A DNA stretch of 49,271 nt from Candidatus Scalindua sediminis (lineage in GTDB: Bacteria; Planctomycetota; Brocadiia; Brocadiales; Scalinduaceae): positions 1-49,271 of the forward strand of contig VSDH01000021.1 of the NCBI GenBank assembly GCA_008636105.1, read 5' to 3'. Each line of letters opens with the position of its first letter. Position 1 is the first letter of the stretch. Positions 34,540 through 42,988 of this stretch are shown here, piece by piece. Made by a program: the position numbers and the translations under genes. The notes beneath the pieces are model-generated. The model was not told where the DNA came from, did not search any database, and saw nothing but the letters and a program-made list of their open reading frames with translations.

Positions 34540-36261
34540 CTATAAAATTTCTCCTTGATATGCCTTTATTGCCTTAGTTAGATCTCCAAGGTCAGTATAA
34601 CAATCACCTATCAATTTAAAAATCCGATTTCTTTCTTGTACGGTTATATCTTCATCAAGCGCCTTTATGTAAAATTTTATTGCCTTTTCATGTTGCCTTT
34701 CTCGATGCAGACAAATCCCCGCATATATATTAGCTTGATAAGCAACCTTATCTATATTCTTATTTTTAGTATCAATTCCTTCAAACACTTCAAAAGCTCT
34801 GCCAAAACTTTCATCCTCAAGATAACATAAACCTATCTCATATTTCATGCTTTCCGTATATACACTATCAGGATGGCTACCTAAACCTTTCCTGATAGTA
34901 TTTTTTGCGCTCTCTAACATCTTCATCATCCGTAAGGATTTTCCACTATAAAGATAACCGTACGGAGATAAGTTGCTATCCGGAAACTCTGTTAACGCAT
35001 TTCTGTACAATTGAAATGCCGTTAGGTAGTCTTCCCGTTTAAAAAAACAATCAGCCAGTTTATAATAAGCATCATCCCGCATATCGCATTCTTGCTCATA
35101 CTGGACAAAGCCACTTAAGACCTTAATCGCCTCAGCATATTTATCCATTAAATAATAGCAATTACCTATCTGATATTCTATTTCACAGAGGAATTCATCA
35201 GGCAAGACTTTTTTCTTCATATCTAAAAATGTATTTAATGCAGAAGTATAATCTTTTAATTCAAGATGGGTATATCCCAATTGCATTTGTGCTAATCTGA
35301 CTACATTTTCATCTGGATATTCTCCAATTACATATCTATAAATTCCAATAGCATTTTGGTAGTCCTTCTGTTTTCTCCACAATTTACCCATACTAAAATA
35401 TGCATCAACAGCATTTGAATCCTGGGGATATTTTTCCACATAACTCAAATAACTCTGTATTGCATTTCCTATATCACCCAGCATTTCATGACATTTACCA
35501 ATATAGAATATAGATGTTCTTGCCATTGGAAGGTCTGGATATTTTTCTACTACAATTCTGTATTCTTGCAGCGCAACTGTGGGAAACCCTGAAGCGAAAT
35601 GGAAGTTAGCTAGTTCATAATAAGCCTTTTCCATTTCCTTATAGTTTGGATATTTTATCATTGCCTTCTGATAAGCGTGTATGGCCTTCTCCTGATAATA
35701 ATCAAAAGGAGAAGCCATATTTAATTTAGCAGGCATTGTTATAAAAATAATGTCATCACTTATAATTGATTCAAGGCCTCTGGCACCAACCGTAACATCT
35801 ATTATATCCACTAATGGAGCATGTTCCAAAAAAATCGAAACAACTGAAGACATTTCCTTTTTATTAATATCCTCATCCACAACAAGCTCTCTCCCACTTG
35901 TAGAAACCAGTGCGTGTAATATTGCATTTATAGATACCAAATTAGCCTTAATCGTATATGATACTCTCCCGTGCTCACTTGTTTCTTTGTTTATGGATAG
36001 ATTTTCATTTTTGGCAACCAATTCTGAAGCTATAATCTTATCAGATATAATTTCACGTTCTTTCAAATCCAGCAATTTAATTAATCCGTTTAATACCTTC
36101 TTTTCATACTCTAATCTTTCTTCATAATCCTCAATTGAAACGTCCAATAACCCAGCACCTCTGTCATTCTGAGCACTTGCATCAGTGGGTTTACCCATTG
36201 CCATCAAGAGTATAGACACCAATAACACACAAATTGCTGTTAAGTATTCACATAATTTCAT
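34540..36261 (-). CDS. Exported TPR protein with STN-like domain
   Basis: The 573-residue protein has a signal peptide (about 1-30, ending TDASAQ), a short coiled coil, a region resembling a secretin/TonB N-terminal (STN) domain (about 105-178: LVSINAILHALVSTSGRELVVDED), and then about eleven TPR-type repeats to the end (AYYELANFHFASGFPTVALQEY, DAYFSMGKLWRKQKDYQNAI). This resembles BamD/YbgF-like scaffolds of the periplasm. I cannot name a partner. It lies with another TPR gene downstream of a two-component cluster, on the flagellar strand. Confidence 0.75.
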   Translation of the reverse strand: MKLCEYLTAICVLLVSILLMAMGKPTDASAQNDRGAGLLDVSIEDYEERLEYEKKVLNGLIKLLDLKEREIISDKIIASELVAKNENLSINKETSEHGRVSYTIKANLVSINAILHALVSTSGRELVVDEDINKKEMSSVVSIFLEHAPLVDIIDVTVGARGLESIISDDIIFITMPAKLNMASPFDYYQEKAIHAYQKAMIKYPNYKEMEKAYYELANFHFASGFPTVALQEYRIVVEKYPDLPMARTSIFYIGKCHEMLGDIGNAIQSYLSYVEKYPQDSNAVDAYFSMGKLWRKQKDYQNAIGIYRYVIGEYPDENVVRLAQMQLGYTHLELKDYTSALNTFLDMKKKVLPDEFLCEIEYQIGNCYYLMDKYAEAIKVLSGFVQYEQECDMRDDAYYKLADCFFKREDYLTAFQLYRNALTEFPDSNLSPYGYLYSGKSLRMMKMLESAKNTIRKGLGSHPDSVYTESMKYEIGLCYLEDESFGRAFEVFEGIDTKNKNIDKVAYQANIYAGICLHRERQHEKAIKFYIKALDEDITVQERNRIFKLIGDCYTDLGDLTKAIKAYQGEIL

Positions 36262-36278
36262 TTTACTTTATTTCCTTT

Positions 36279-36330
36279 CCCACAGCTTCCCCGCGGCTTT
36301 CTTGCGAAAGCAAGAAGCGGGGAGTGGGGA
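36279..36330 (+). repeat. Family B palindrome between TPR genes
   Basis: CCCACAGCTTCCCCGCGGCT and GAAGCGGGGAGTGGGGA are arms around the hairpin CTTGCGAAAGCAAG. It contains no family A core. Confidence 0.7.
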
Positions 36331-36403
36331 CCTTATTCATCTATCCTATTTAGTTCTTATTTTTCTGTTAAAGATTCATACATTATGCTTCTAAAATGAA
36401 ATT

Positions 36404-37150
36404 TTAATACAAAATGCCTTTGTCACTATTGTTCAAATGCGTCTTTGCCTGTTCAATATAGCTATCAGCTATCTTATAATACGCCTCTATTACCTTGAGC
36501 TTGTCCTCAGCTCTTTCGTATTTTGCTTCCTGTCCTACTAAAGTGTACAAGACCCTACGCGCCTCATTAAAATTTCCCATAAAAATAAAACATTCGCCCA
36601 TTCTTAACTGAGCGTTTAAGGCATAAGGGCTTTTTAAATAACTATTATATACCTTCCCATATGCTTCTAAAGCCCCCTCAAAATCTTTCAGGTTATAATA
36701 GCATTCCGCAAGGCGACTATATACTTTATCACCCCATTCAGAAAAAGGATTCGTGTTGACCAATTTTCTATATATAATTGCGGCTTTTTCGTACTGGTCA
36801 TAATCAAAATACATATCTGCTTCTTTTATCTTTTTTTTAATATTAAAGACCGATTTTTTTCTTGCACGTAAAGAATTAGTAAGCACATCTACCTTGTTTT
36901 CTTTTTTAGCATCCTTTACCAGTAGTATTTTGGATTCTTCTAGAGAATTGGCTTTTATTTGTTCAATTTCATTTCTACTGTTATTTATCACGGATTTAAT
37001 GGCACTTTTCTCTTTCTTAATCCAACTCTGCTGTATAACCATGAGTACTAATATCAACACCAGAATAGCGATATTTATAAATATAAAAACTTTATACCCA
37101 CCACTATCTTTTATGAGAGAATTTACCTTCGCTAATATATCTTTACTCAT
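36404..37150 (-). CDS. Membrane-anchored TPR protein
   Basis: The 248-residue protein has one N-terminal membrane helix (about 18-41, KVFIFINIAILVLILVLMVI), a coiled-coil stalk (about 45-105) and four TPR/YbgF-like repeats (about 108-240, DYDQYEKAAIIYRKLVNTNP). It is likely inserted in the inner membrane with the repeats outside. Its role is unknown; the shared style with the two other TPR genes suggests a common envelope complex. Confidence 0.7.
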   Translation of the reverse strand: MSKDILAKVNSLIKDSGGYKVFIFINIAILVLILVLMVIQQSWIKKEKSAIKSVINNSRNEIEQIKANSLEESKILLVKDAKKENKVDVLTNSLRARKKSVFNIKKKIKEADMYFDYDQYEKAAIIYRKLVNTNPFSEWGDKVYSRLAECYYNLKDFEGALEAYGKVYNSYLKSPYALNAQLRMGECFIFMGNFNEARRVLYTLVGQEAKYERAEDKLKVIEAYYKIADSYIEQAKTHLNNSDKGILY

Positions 37151-37193
37151 CTTTTTATCTCTAACAAAAAATACAGACTAATATCATTTATTT

Positions 37194-38345
37194 CTATTTG
37201 CACTTTTCATCTTGTGTTGAAAATGTTGTATGATTCCAATCAAGGTCTATCAACAATATAGTCTCATCGTCGAAATTTATTTCCTTTTCACCGGTGCGTA
37301 AGGAACACAAATCAATCTCCTTGGATTCTTTCTTACGTGAACTTTTGACTGATTGCAAAATGTTTTCAACCATCTGCTTTATGAGTTCTCCTTTTTCCAT
37401 AATTTTCGATATTGTATTGCTGCTTGACAATACCAATTTACTTCCATGTGAATATGGTATCGATCTTTCAGATATTTCAATTTCGGGATAAATACCCAAC
37501 AGGTAAGGGAAAGATTCCATTATTTCCATCTGCCCATCTTGATCAAAAATAGAACATACCAGACTTTTCCCATAATTTACATATCTAATAATCCGCTTTC
37601 TCTTATCAATAAGTGCACACAAGATAGACATATCTATATGTGGTTGAATATTTTTGTGTAAGAAAGTGTTTATGTCATCTACTATTTTCTTAGGTGTATT
37701 TCTAACTTTTGATCTAAATAGTGTCTTAATCATCACCCCTATCTGTTTGTTTTCCCACCATTCTCTATGCTTTTCATTTTGACCATCAACATTTCCGAAT
37801 ATTAATGCAGCCCTGTTATCATTAATAGCAACAAAATCAAAGACAACTGTACTTTTTGGCTGAGAGGCCGGGCCAGCGAAATAATACTGCAATCCAGCAG
37901 GCACTAAGAGATTATCTGCTAATTGTTCGCTATTTTTAATCTGGAATTGCTTTACGCTACTATCATTCTCTGATGAGGTATTATCATCACAAAGATTCCT
38001 CGTTATGACATCTTTTATTTCCTGTATTTTAAATGGTTTACTAACAAATTCTATAACGCCCAATCTTGCTGCTTCTTTCACCATTTCTAAAGAACCGTAT
38101 GCTGTAATAATGATTATTTTCAAATGAGATCCGTTTCTCTTTATCTCACGTATTAATTGAAGACCATCCATACCATGCATTTTAATGTCCGTTATTAGTA
38201 AGTCATATGACTTATCCTTGACACGTTCCAAGGCCTGGAAACCATCATTAGCTACGTCTACGCTATAACCTTCGCTAATTAAAGTCTCTCTAAGAACAAA
38301 TCTCAGGGTTTCTTCATCATCCACTAATAAAATCCTGTTAGTCAT
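37194..38345 (-). CDS. Response regulator with degenerate PP2C (SpoIIE-type) output
   Basis: The 383-residue protein has an N-terminal receiver (Asp53 in LLITDIKMHG, with DD at 9-10) and a C-terminal domain of RsbU/SpoIIE type (about 160-370). In active members a GDVSGHG motif and a TDG motif bind metal. Here they read FGNVDGQN and SSSNTIS, while the final DDETILLIDLDW is kept. Phosphatase activity is therefore doubtful, and it may act as a binding protein. AGAGGA precedes the ATG. It lies downstream of the HisKA-only gene, which could supply phosphate or a docking site. Confidence 0.8.
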   Translation of the reverse strand: MTNRILLVDDEETLRFVLRETLISEGYSVDVANDGFQALERVKDKSYDLLITDIKMHGMDGLQLIREIKRNGSHLKIIIITAYGSLEMVKEAARLGVIEFVSKPFKIQEIKDVITRNLCDDNTSSENDSSVKQFQIKNSEQLADNLLVPAGLQYYFAGPASQPKSTVVFDFVAINDNRAALIFGNVDGQNEKHREWWENKQIGVMIKTLFRSKVRNTPKKIVDDINTFLHKNIQPHIDMSILCALIDKRKRIIRYVNYGKSLVCSIFDQDGQMEIMESFPYLLGIYPEIEISERSIPYSHGSKLVLSSSNTISKIMEKGELIKQMVENILQSVKSSRKKESKEIDLCSLRTGEKEINFDDETILLIDLDWNHTTFSTQDEKCK

Positions 38346-38361
38346 TTATTGATTCCTCTTT

Positions 38362-38417
38362 GCCCCCACTGTTAGCCCCGCATCCTTGCTTCCGCAAGGA
38401 AGCAGCGGGGCTGTGGG
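38362..38417 (+). repeat. Family B palindrome, uninterrupted form
   Basis: The arms CCCCCACTGTTAGCCCCGCA and GCAGCGGGGCTGTGGGG flank the hairpin TCCTTGCTTCCGCAAGGA. It is the counterpart of the flhF copy without the internal family A element. It starts one base beyond the stop codon of the HisKA-only gene. Confidence 0.75.
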
Positions 38418-38418
38418 G

Positions 38419-38916
38419 TCACTTATTTGAGAATGTTTTATAAAGGTTCTTCACTACCTTTTCCATATTATCAATTTCTTTAAAAATCATATCAAAATAT
38501 TTCTCATTTGAGTCATTTGTTCCAACCTTCCCTCTAAGTACTTCTACGGCAGCAGAAATGCCAGCCAATGGGTTACGTATTTTGTGTGTAATGACACTAA
38601 TCAACTCGTAAAAGTCATCAAAGTACTCAGATTCCTTATATTTATCTGCAATCTTTTTTATTCCTTCTCCACCAAGGAGATTAGTTTCTAGTCTCTTTCC
38701 GCGTTCTGAAGACTGAAGTTGTCTGTTTAATGCATAAACCAGGTCATCCTTTGAAATCAAATCCTGATCTAATAAAATCTTACCTAAAAGCTTATGCTGA
38801 ACATTTTTTTTTTGTATTGCCAATGAGTTTTCTATATCGGCACTACTAACTTTGCCACTATCAATCAAAATCTGACCTAGTTTCTCCTCATAAATATTCA
38901 CATCTTTTCCCTTCAT
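38419..38916 (-). CDS. MshEN-like repeats plus HisKA domain without ATPase domain
   Basis: The 165-residue protein has two MshEN-type motifs (about 13-35 LGQILIDSGKVSSADIENSL; about 44-66 LGKILLDQDLISKDDLVYAL). A histidine-kinase dimerisation helix pair with His111 in VITHKIRNPLAG follows. MshEN motifs bind c-di-GMP in MshE-type ATPases. The HATPase domain that should follow HisKA is absent: the frame stops after KTFSNK beside a palindrome. It may be a phosphotransfer or docking protein for the adjacent receiver gene, or a truncated kinase. Confidence 0.75.
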   Translation of the reverse strand: MKGKDVNIYEEKLGQILIDSGKVSSADIENSLAIQKKNVQHKLLGKILLDQDLISKDDLVYALNRQLQSSERGKRLETNLLGGEGIKKIADKYKESEYFDDFYELISVITHKIRNPLAGISAAVEVLRGKVGTNDSNEKYFDMIFKEIDNMEKVVKNLYKTFSNK

Positions 38917-38967
38917 AGGATTGTTCTTTTTAAAACTTTCTTATAATTCCAAATTATGTGGTAATTC

Positions 38968-38991
38968 ATGCCTACGGCTTGTCGTAGACAT
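38968..38991. repeat. Small palindrome, family F
   Basis: ATGCCTACGGCTTGTCGTAG with an ACAT end. Related copies lie at 42506-42530 and, inverted, at 44834-44859. Confidence 0.55.
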
Positions 38992-39030
38992 TTAGGTAAA
39001 CATTTACATTATTTCTATTAGTTATCATAA

Positions 39031-39133
39031 CCCGACTGCCTACCCGATGAGCAGTGTGGCACGAGTCGGATCTGTGAGTCGTGCCTCAGGCAGATCCGCC
39101 CTCGGCGTGACTGCTCTCAGTGTCAACCCAGGC
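39031..39133. repeat. Composite GC-rich repeat downstream of activator gene
   Basis: The sequence carries CCGACTGCC, GAGTCGGATCTG and CAGGCAGATCCGCCCTCGG in complex partial inverted pairs. It shares CCGACT/AGTCGGATCT with the first 25 bp of the window. It lies just past the stop codon of the 39149 gene. Confidence 0.45.
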
Positions 39134-39148
39134 GACCTTGCTTATAGC

Positions 39149-40543
39149 TTATGCTCTTTCCTTCTGTTTCATCCCGTATTGTTTTATCTTATTGTATAAA
39201 GTAGTGCGATTGATACCTAAAATCTTAGATGCCTTCGTCATTCGCCATGAAGTTTCCTTAAGGATCTCCGCTATGTGTAGTTTCTCAACAGCTGCAATAG
39301 ACTTATCTCCATCAACACTTTCACTTTTAGAATTTTTACTTAGATTATAATTTAATAGTAGATGTTCAGCGGGAAGTGTAGAACCATTCGAAAGAAGAAC
39401 TGCCCTTTCAATAATGCTTTTTAGTTCTCTTACATTTCCGGGCCAATCATAGTTCAATAAAACCCTCTCGATTTCTTTTGTGATATTATTAACCTTTTTA
39501 TTAAACTCATTATCAAAGTCGTGAATAAATTGTTTTGCCAAAGGAATAATGTCTTCCTTTCTATCTCTTAATGGAGATATATATATAGGCAATACTTTTA
39601 AACGATAATAAAGGTCTTTTCTGAAGTTTCCCTTCTCAACTTCCTCTTCCAGTTTACGATTTGTAGATGCTATTATTCTTACATCTATGTATATATCGTC
39701 TATTCCTCCTACTCTTTTAAACCTCTTTTCCTGCAGCACCCTCAAAAGTTTGGCCTGTAAAGATATGCTCATCTCCCCGATCTCATCAAGAAAAATAGAG
39801 CCCCTTTGAGCAGCTTCAAATAAACCAGCTTTTCCTGAAGTAGAAGCCCCTGTAAATGAACCTTTTTCATAACCAAACAATTCTGCCTCAAGCAAGTTTT
39901 CTGTTAAAGCAGCACAATTAATCTCCATAAACCTGTATTTATTCCTTGAACTCATTGTATGGATATAGTTAGCTATCAGCTCTTTCCCTGTTCCACTCTC
40001 ACCTTGAATCAGTACCGTACTGGAAGGACTTTTCGCAATTATTTTTACGTGCTCAATGACATCCTTCATCTCCCTGCTGACAGCAATGATGTCTTCAAAT
40101 CCAGGAATAACCGATTTCGCTCTCAATCTTATAACTTCTCTCATTAGTGATTGAGTACTTAAGGCCTTATCAACTACTACCTTAATATGCTCAATTTTAA
40201 ATGGTTTTTCCAGATAATCGAAAGCACCTGCTTTCATAGCACTTACTGCTGAATCCACCGAGGCATGACCTGTCAAAAGTATTACCAGCATATTCTGATC
40301 AAGGGACTTTACCCACTTTAATAAATCTATACCGTCCATTCCCGGCATCTTTAAATCTAGTAAGATTAAATCAGGAATTACCTCCTTTACTATTTTTAGG
40401 GAATCTTCCCCGTTTTTTTCTGCATAAACCTTATATCCTTCTTCTTCCAGCGCCTCCTTCAAACAATATCTTATCGTTTCTTCGTCATCTACTACTAAAA
40501 TTACAGGTCTTATACCTTCCAGTTTTTCAGTATTATTGCTAAT
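39149..40543 (-). CDS. Sigma-54-dependent NtrC-family response regulator, ATT start likely
   Basis: Domains: receiver (VILVVDDEE; Asp in LILLDLKMPG), AAA+ (GESGTGKE, GSFTGA, GSIFLDEIGEM), Fis-type helix-turn-helix (RMTKASKILGINRTTLYNKI). The GAFTGA loop has Ser for Ala, as in some activators. The first ATG/GTG/TTG in frame (TTG 40462) would delete the receiver's acidic pocket. Upstream the frame is open to a TGA at 40561, and AAAGGAG lies 9 bases before ATT 40543; ATA 40549 and CTG 40522 are weaker options. An ATT start gives a full receiver with 464 residues. Its target genes are unknown. Confidence 0.85.
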   Translation of the reverse strand: MSNNTEKLEGIRPVILVVDDEETIRYCLKEALEEEGYKVYAEKNGEDSLKIVKEVIPDLILLDLKMPGMDGIDLLKWVKSLDQNMLVILLTGHASVDSAVSAMKAGAFDYLEKPFKIEHIKVVVDKALSTQSLMREVIRLRAKSVIPGFEDIIAVSREMKDVIEHVKIIAKSPSSTVLIQGESGTGKELIANYIHTMSSRNKYRFMEINCAALTENLLEAELFGYEKGSFTGASTSGKAGLFEAAQRGSIFLDEIGEMSISLQAKLLRVLQEKRFKRVGGIDDIYIDVRIIASTNRKLEEEVEKGNFRKDLYYRLKVLPIYISPLRDRKEDIIPLAKQFIHDFDNEFNKKVNNITKEIERVLLNYDWPGNVRELKSIIERAVLLSNGSTLPAEHLLLNYNLSKNSKSESVDGDKSIAAVEKLHIAEILKETSWRMTKASKILGINRTTLYNKIKQYGMKQKERA

Positions 40544-40584
40544 TTTTATACACTCCTTTCAATTGAGAAATTGAAATTGTCAAC

Positions 40585-40603
40585 GCACCGTGGCGGCACG
40601 CTG
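40585..40603 (+). repeat. Family A core in the leader of the activator gene
   Basis: GCACCGTGGCGG joined to CACGCTG, a minimal copy with no interior, about 40 bp upstream of the proposed start. Confidence 0.75.
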
Positions 40604-40686
40604 TAAAGTGTCCGTATTTTACACATAATGTCCAAAAAATAAACAATAATATCCTTGTCTCAGGCGTTTCTTCTATACTTTCTTGT

Positions 40687-40741
40687 CCCCACTGCTAGCC
40701 CCGTACGGCGTTCTAGCCTACAGGGCGAGCAAGCTGTGGGG
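40687..40741 (+). repeat. Family B arms around a family C fragment
   Basis: CCCCACTGCTAGCCCCG and CAAGCTGTGGGG enclose CGTACGGCGTTCTAGCCTAC, a deleted form of the 60-bp repeat that flanks the glycosyltransferase gene. One palindrome has thus been placed inside another. Confidence 0.7.
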
Positions 40742-40759
40742 ATATATAAAGCCTGCCTT

Positions 40760-40866
40760 GCACCGTGGCGGCGAAAGTCGCGGCTCCCGCGGCGAAAGTC
40801 CTCCGCAAGGCGGAGCCTACTCGGGCGGCTCCTCTCACCAGAGCCTACTCGGCCGCGGCACGCTGC
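40760..40866 (+). repeat. Expanded family A palindrome, 87-nt interior
   Basis: GCACCGTGGCGG (40760-40771) and CACGCTGC (40859-40866) border an 87-nt interior built from CGAAAGTC, GCGGCTCC, CTCCGCAAGGCGGAG and GAGCCTACTC modules. It is open in several frames on both strands, producing spurious open frames rich in Arg, Gly, Ala and Ser. Confidence 0.8.
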
Positions 40867-41018
40867 TTCTCTCACAATCGGAATAATGGAATGTTTGAAA
40901 TCTTTAAATTCTGGATTTTCTTTCAGCAATCCGTATTCCGTAATTGACATGTTAGACAATACGCAAGAATGTTATATATGTCCTATTACATCAATATGTT
41001 ATAAGATTCCAGGGCATT
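40867..41018. other. Short intergenic stretch before the CsgG-like gene end
   Basis: No gene or strong promoter is visible; reading frames here are artefacts of the neighbouring palindrome. Confidence 0.4.
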
Positions 41019-42389
41019 TTAGCGACTGGAAAGAGCCAATTCGTCGATTTTCTCTTTTGCGATTTTAACCTCCTCAACACTACGTGCATATTTTATGCAT
41101 TCTTCGAGATGTTTACCTGCCTCCTCAGGTTGATACCTTTTCTCAAATATTGAAGCCAAAATGAAATGCAACTCATAACTGGCCTTATTTTCATCCAGAG
41201 ATTTTGTAAAAGCCTGTATCGCTTTATCTTCCAAACCTTCCTTTAAATACAACATGCCTAACCCCTTGTAATGACCAGCAATGTTCATTGGATAAACACG
41301 TATAGCCTTTTGGTATACTTCAATGGCCTTGTCATTAGCACCCCTTTTTGAATAAATCTTTGCTATTTCATCGAACGGATCAAACCCAGAAGACAGAAAT
41401 ATTTCAAGCACTTTCTCATCGTAATTTTGATTTAAGAGGTATAAGATTCTTTCACCCTCTTCGATAATCTTGTATTCCAGCGTGCCGCGGCCGAGTAGGC
41501 TCTGGTGAGAGGAGCCGCCCGAGTAGGCTCCGCCTTGCGGAGGACTTTCGCCGCGGGAGCCGCGACTTTCGCCGCGGGAGCCGCCCGAGTAGGCTCCGCC
41601 TTGCGGAGGACTTTCGCCGCCACGGTGCAACATAGTATTTTCTGCGGAACGGATTTCAGAAAAATAAAGCGTCATCAAAACAGCATGTATACCAATTGTA
41701 TCCCTCGTGATCGAAAGTAATTCTTTAAGTTTCTTTTCGGTTACATTAAAGGTATATTGGCCCTGATTATACATTCCCATAATACCCAGTGCATCATCAT
41801 AGGCATTTAAACTCCTGCAAAACTTTGTTATTTCACCAGATAATTCATTTAACATCTTTGTTAATAATTCCTCAGGGACACCTTCTACACTGACAAAACC
41901 TAAAGATTTGTTATTTTTAACACTGATGATCTCAGCATCTATCCTTAAACTATCTGCAAACTGAGATGCAGCCCCCCTCACAGCATAATCAGCTTTCAAT
42001 CTCTTGCTAAACTTTTGAACCCTTTTCATATCTAATCTCGCAAATAAATCAATCTGTTCAGCAGTAAAAGCCCCTCCCTCTCTTTTTGTATTATCAATCT
42101 TTATCAAGTCACTCGGTAGCACCTCAATAACCGCCTCGTAAATCTTATTCCTATCTACGGCTTCAAAATATCCTGTCTGTGTAACTGTGCTTCTTAGGAC
42201 ATCAGGAATCATTTCTCCTAAGTTCATTCGAGTATTGTCCTTGAACGGTAAAATAACAATTTTATATCTCTTCCCAGCTTCACATTCATAATTAAAGGAA
42301 ATCATGAAAACAAAGATAATAAATACTATCCCTCTTGAAATCCGAGCACTTGTTTCTTTCAGACTGGAAGGAAGCTCTATTCTATCCAT
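41019..42389 (-). CDS. CsgG-like/TPR protein interrupted in frame by a palindrome
   Basis: The start is best at ATG 42389, with AGGAGA seven bases upstream, giving 456 residues. Signal helix about 18-37 (GIVFIIFVFMISFNYECEAG); CsgG/TolB-N-like domain about 40-190 (YKIVILPFKDNTRMNLGEMI, AVDRNKIYEAVIEVL); then TPR repeats to the C-terminus (AIEVYQKAIRVYPMNIAGHY). Residues about 254-305 are Gly/Ser/Arg-rich low-complexity sequence encoded wholly by a 152-bp family A palindrome (41478-41629). It is probably an envelope protein. The insert lies between the CsgG-like and TPR parts and so may be tolerated. Confidence 0.75.
   Translation of the reverse strand: MDRIELPSSLKETSARISRGIVFIIFVFMISFNYECEAGKRYKIVILPFKDNTRMNLGEMIPDVLRSTVTQTGYFEAVDRNKIYEAVIEVLPSDLIKIDNTKREGGAFTAEQIDLFARLDMKRVQKFSKRLKADYAVRGAASQFADSLRIDAEIISVKNNKSLGFVSVEGVPEELLTKMLNELSGEITKFCRSLNAYDDALGIMGMYNQGQYTFNVTEKKLKELLSITRDTIGIHAVLMTLYFSEIRSAENTMLHRGGESPPQGGAYSGGSRGESRGSRGESPPQGGAYSGGSSHQSLLGRGTLEYKIIEEGERILYLLNQNYDEKVLEIFLSSGFDPFDEIAKIYSKRGANDKAIEVYQKAIRVYPMNIAGHYKGLGMLYLKEGLEDKAIQAFTKSLDENKASYELHFILASIFEKRYQPEEAGKHLEECIKYARSVEEVKIAKEKIDELALSSR
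41478..41629 (-). repeat. Expanded family A palindrome inside a gene, 132-nt interior
   Basis: Edges CAGCGTG (41478-41484) and CCGCCACGGTGC (41617-41628) border 132 nt. A 42-bp direct duplication occurs inside (41513-41554 equals 41579-41620; begins AGCCGCCCGAGTAGGC). All of it is translated, in the frame giving GGESPPQGGAYSGGS repeats. Confidence 0.85.
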
Positions 42390-42988
42390 ACTATCTTCTC
42401 CTGCACTTAGTATTAACCCCATAACTATATACCTTTTTATCTATAATACGCATATTTAATGCCAAAAAATCACTATTAACATGTCCCAAAAATTCCACAA
42501 ATTTCCATGTCTGCGGTACGCCGTAGGCAGGAGTATTTTTCTAAGCATGTTTCCCATAAGTTGGGGCAAAAACAACTATTACATTAAAATTATGATAACG
42601 AGTTAACAGGATGAAATAGAAGGGTTGATATTGCCAGAATCGCCAGTTTTAGGGTTGTTTTTGAAAGCCAACCAATAATGGGATGGCATGATTTTATGAG
42701 GATTATGCTCTTCACTCCAGTGGATATAGTACACTCCGGCCCTTACCACAATGACTTGAAAGCTTCAGTGTGCCACGGTGCTTACTCAACCTAAAGGATT
42801 ACTTAGCAATGTGTTACGGTAATTGTACTTATATAAAGTACACAACGATATTGGGTTTGGTGGAATATCTGAGTAATGGTTCCCGCAAAATAAGAATGTT
42901 AGATGAAATGATTAATAATATATTTTTGAAAAACTTGGGTTTTAAATCATCCTCAGATTATGAAAAACCCGTTATGTAAGAAGAAAAT
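42390..42988. other. Intergenic region
   Basis: Apart from the family F palindrome at 42506-42530 I see no supported gene. A 69-codon plus-strand frame (42770-42979) lacks a good ribosome-binding site and any recognisable feature. Confidence 0.4.
42506..42530. repeat. Small palindrome, family F (variant)
   Basis: CATGTCTGCGGTACGCCGTA with a GGCAG end; one arm has diverged relative to 38968-38991 and 44834-44859. Confidence 0.5.

Noticed and set aside
40928..40942. Weak sigma-54-like motif CGGAATACGGATTGC on the minus strand
   Set aside because: Spacing fits, but the -24 half departs from consensus at several bases and it is separated from the next gene by large palindromes.
40655..41068. 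Several overlapping open frames on both strands
   Set aside because: They arise from the stop-free palindromes at 40687-40866; the encoded Arg/Gly/Ala/Ser-rich peptides are repeat translations.
41505..41720. Open frames antisense or shifted within the CsgG/TPR gene
   Set aside because: They are alternative readings of the same palindrome insert; the sense frame links two recognisable domains.
42770..42979. 69-codon plus-strand frame
   Set aside because: No ribosome-binding site, no similarity, and no operon context on that strand.
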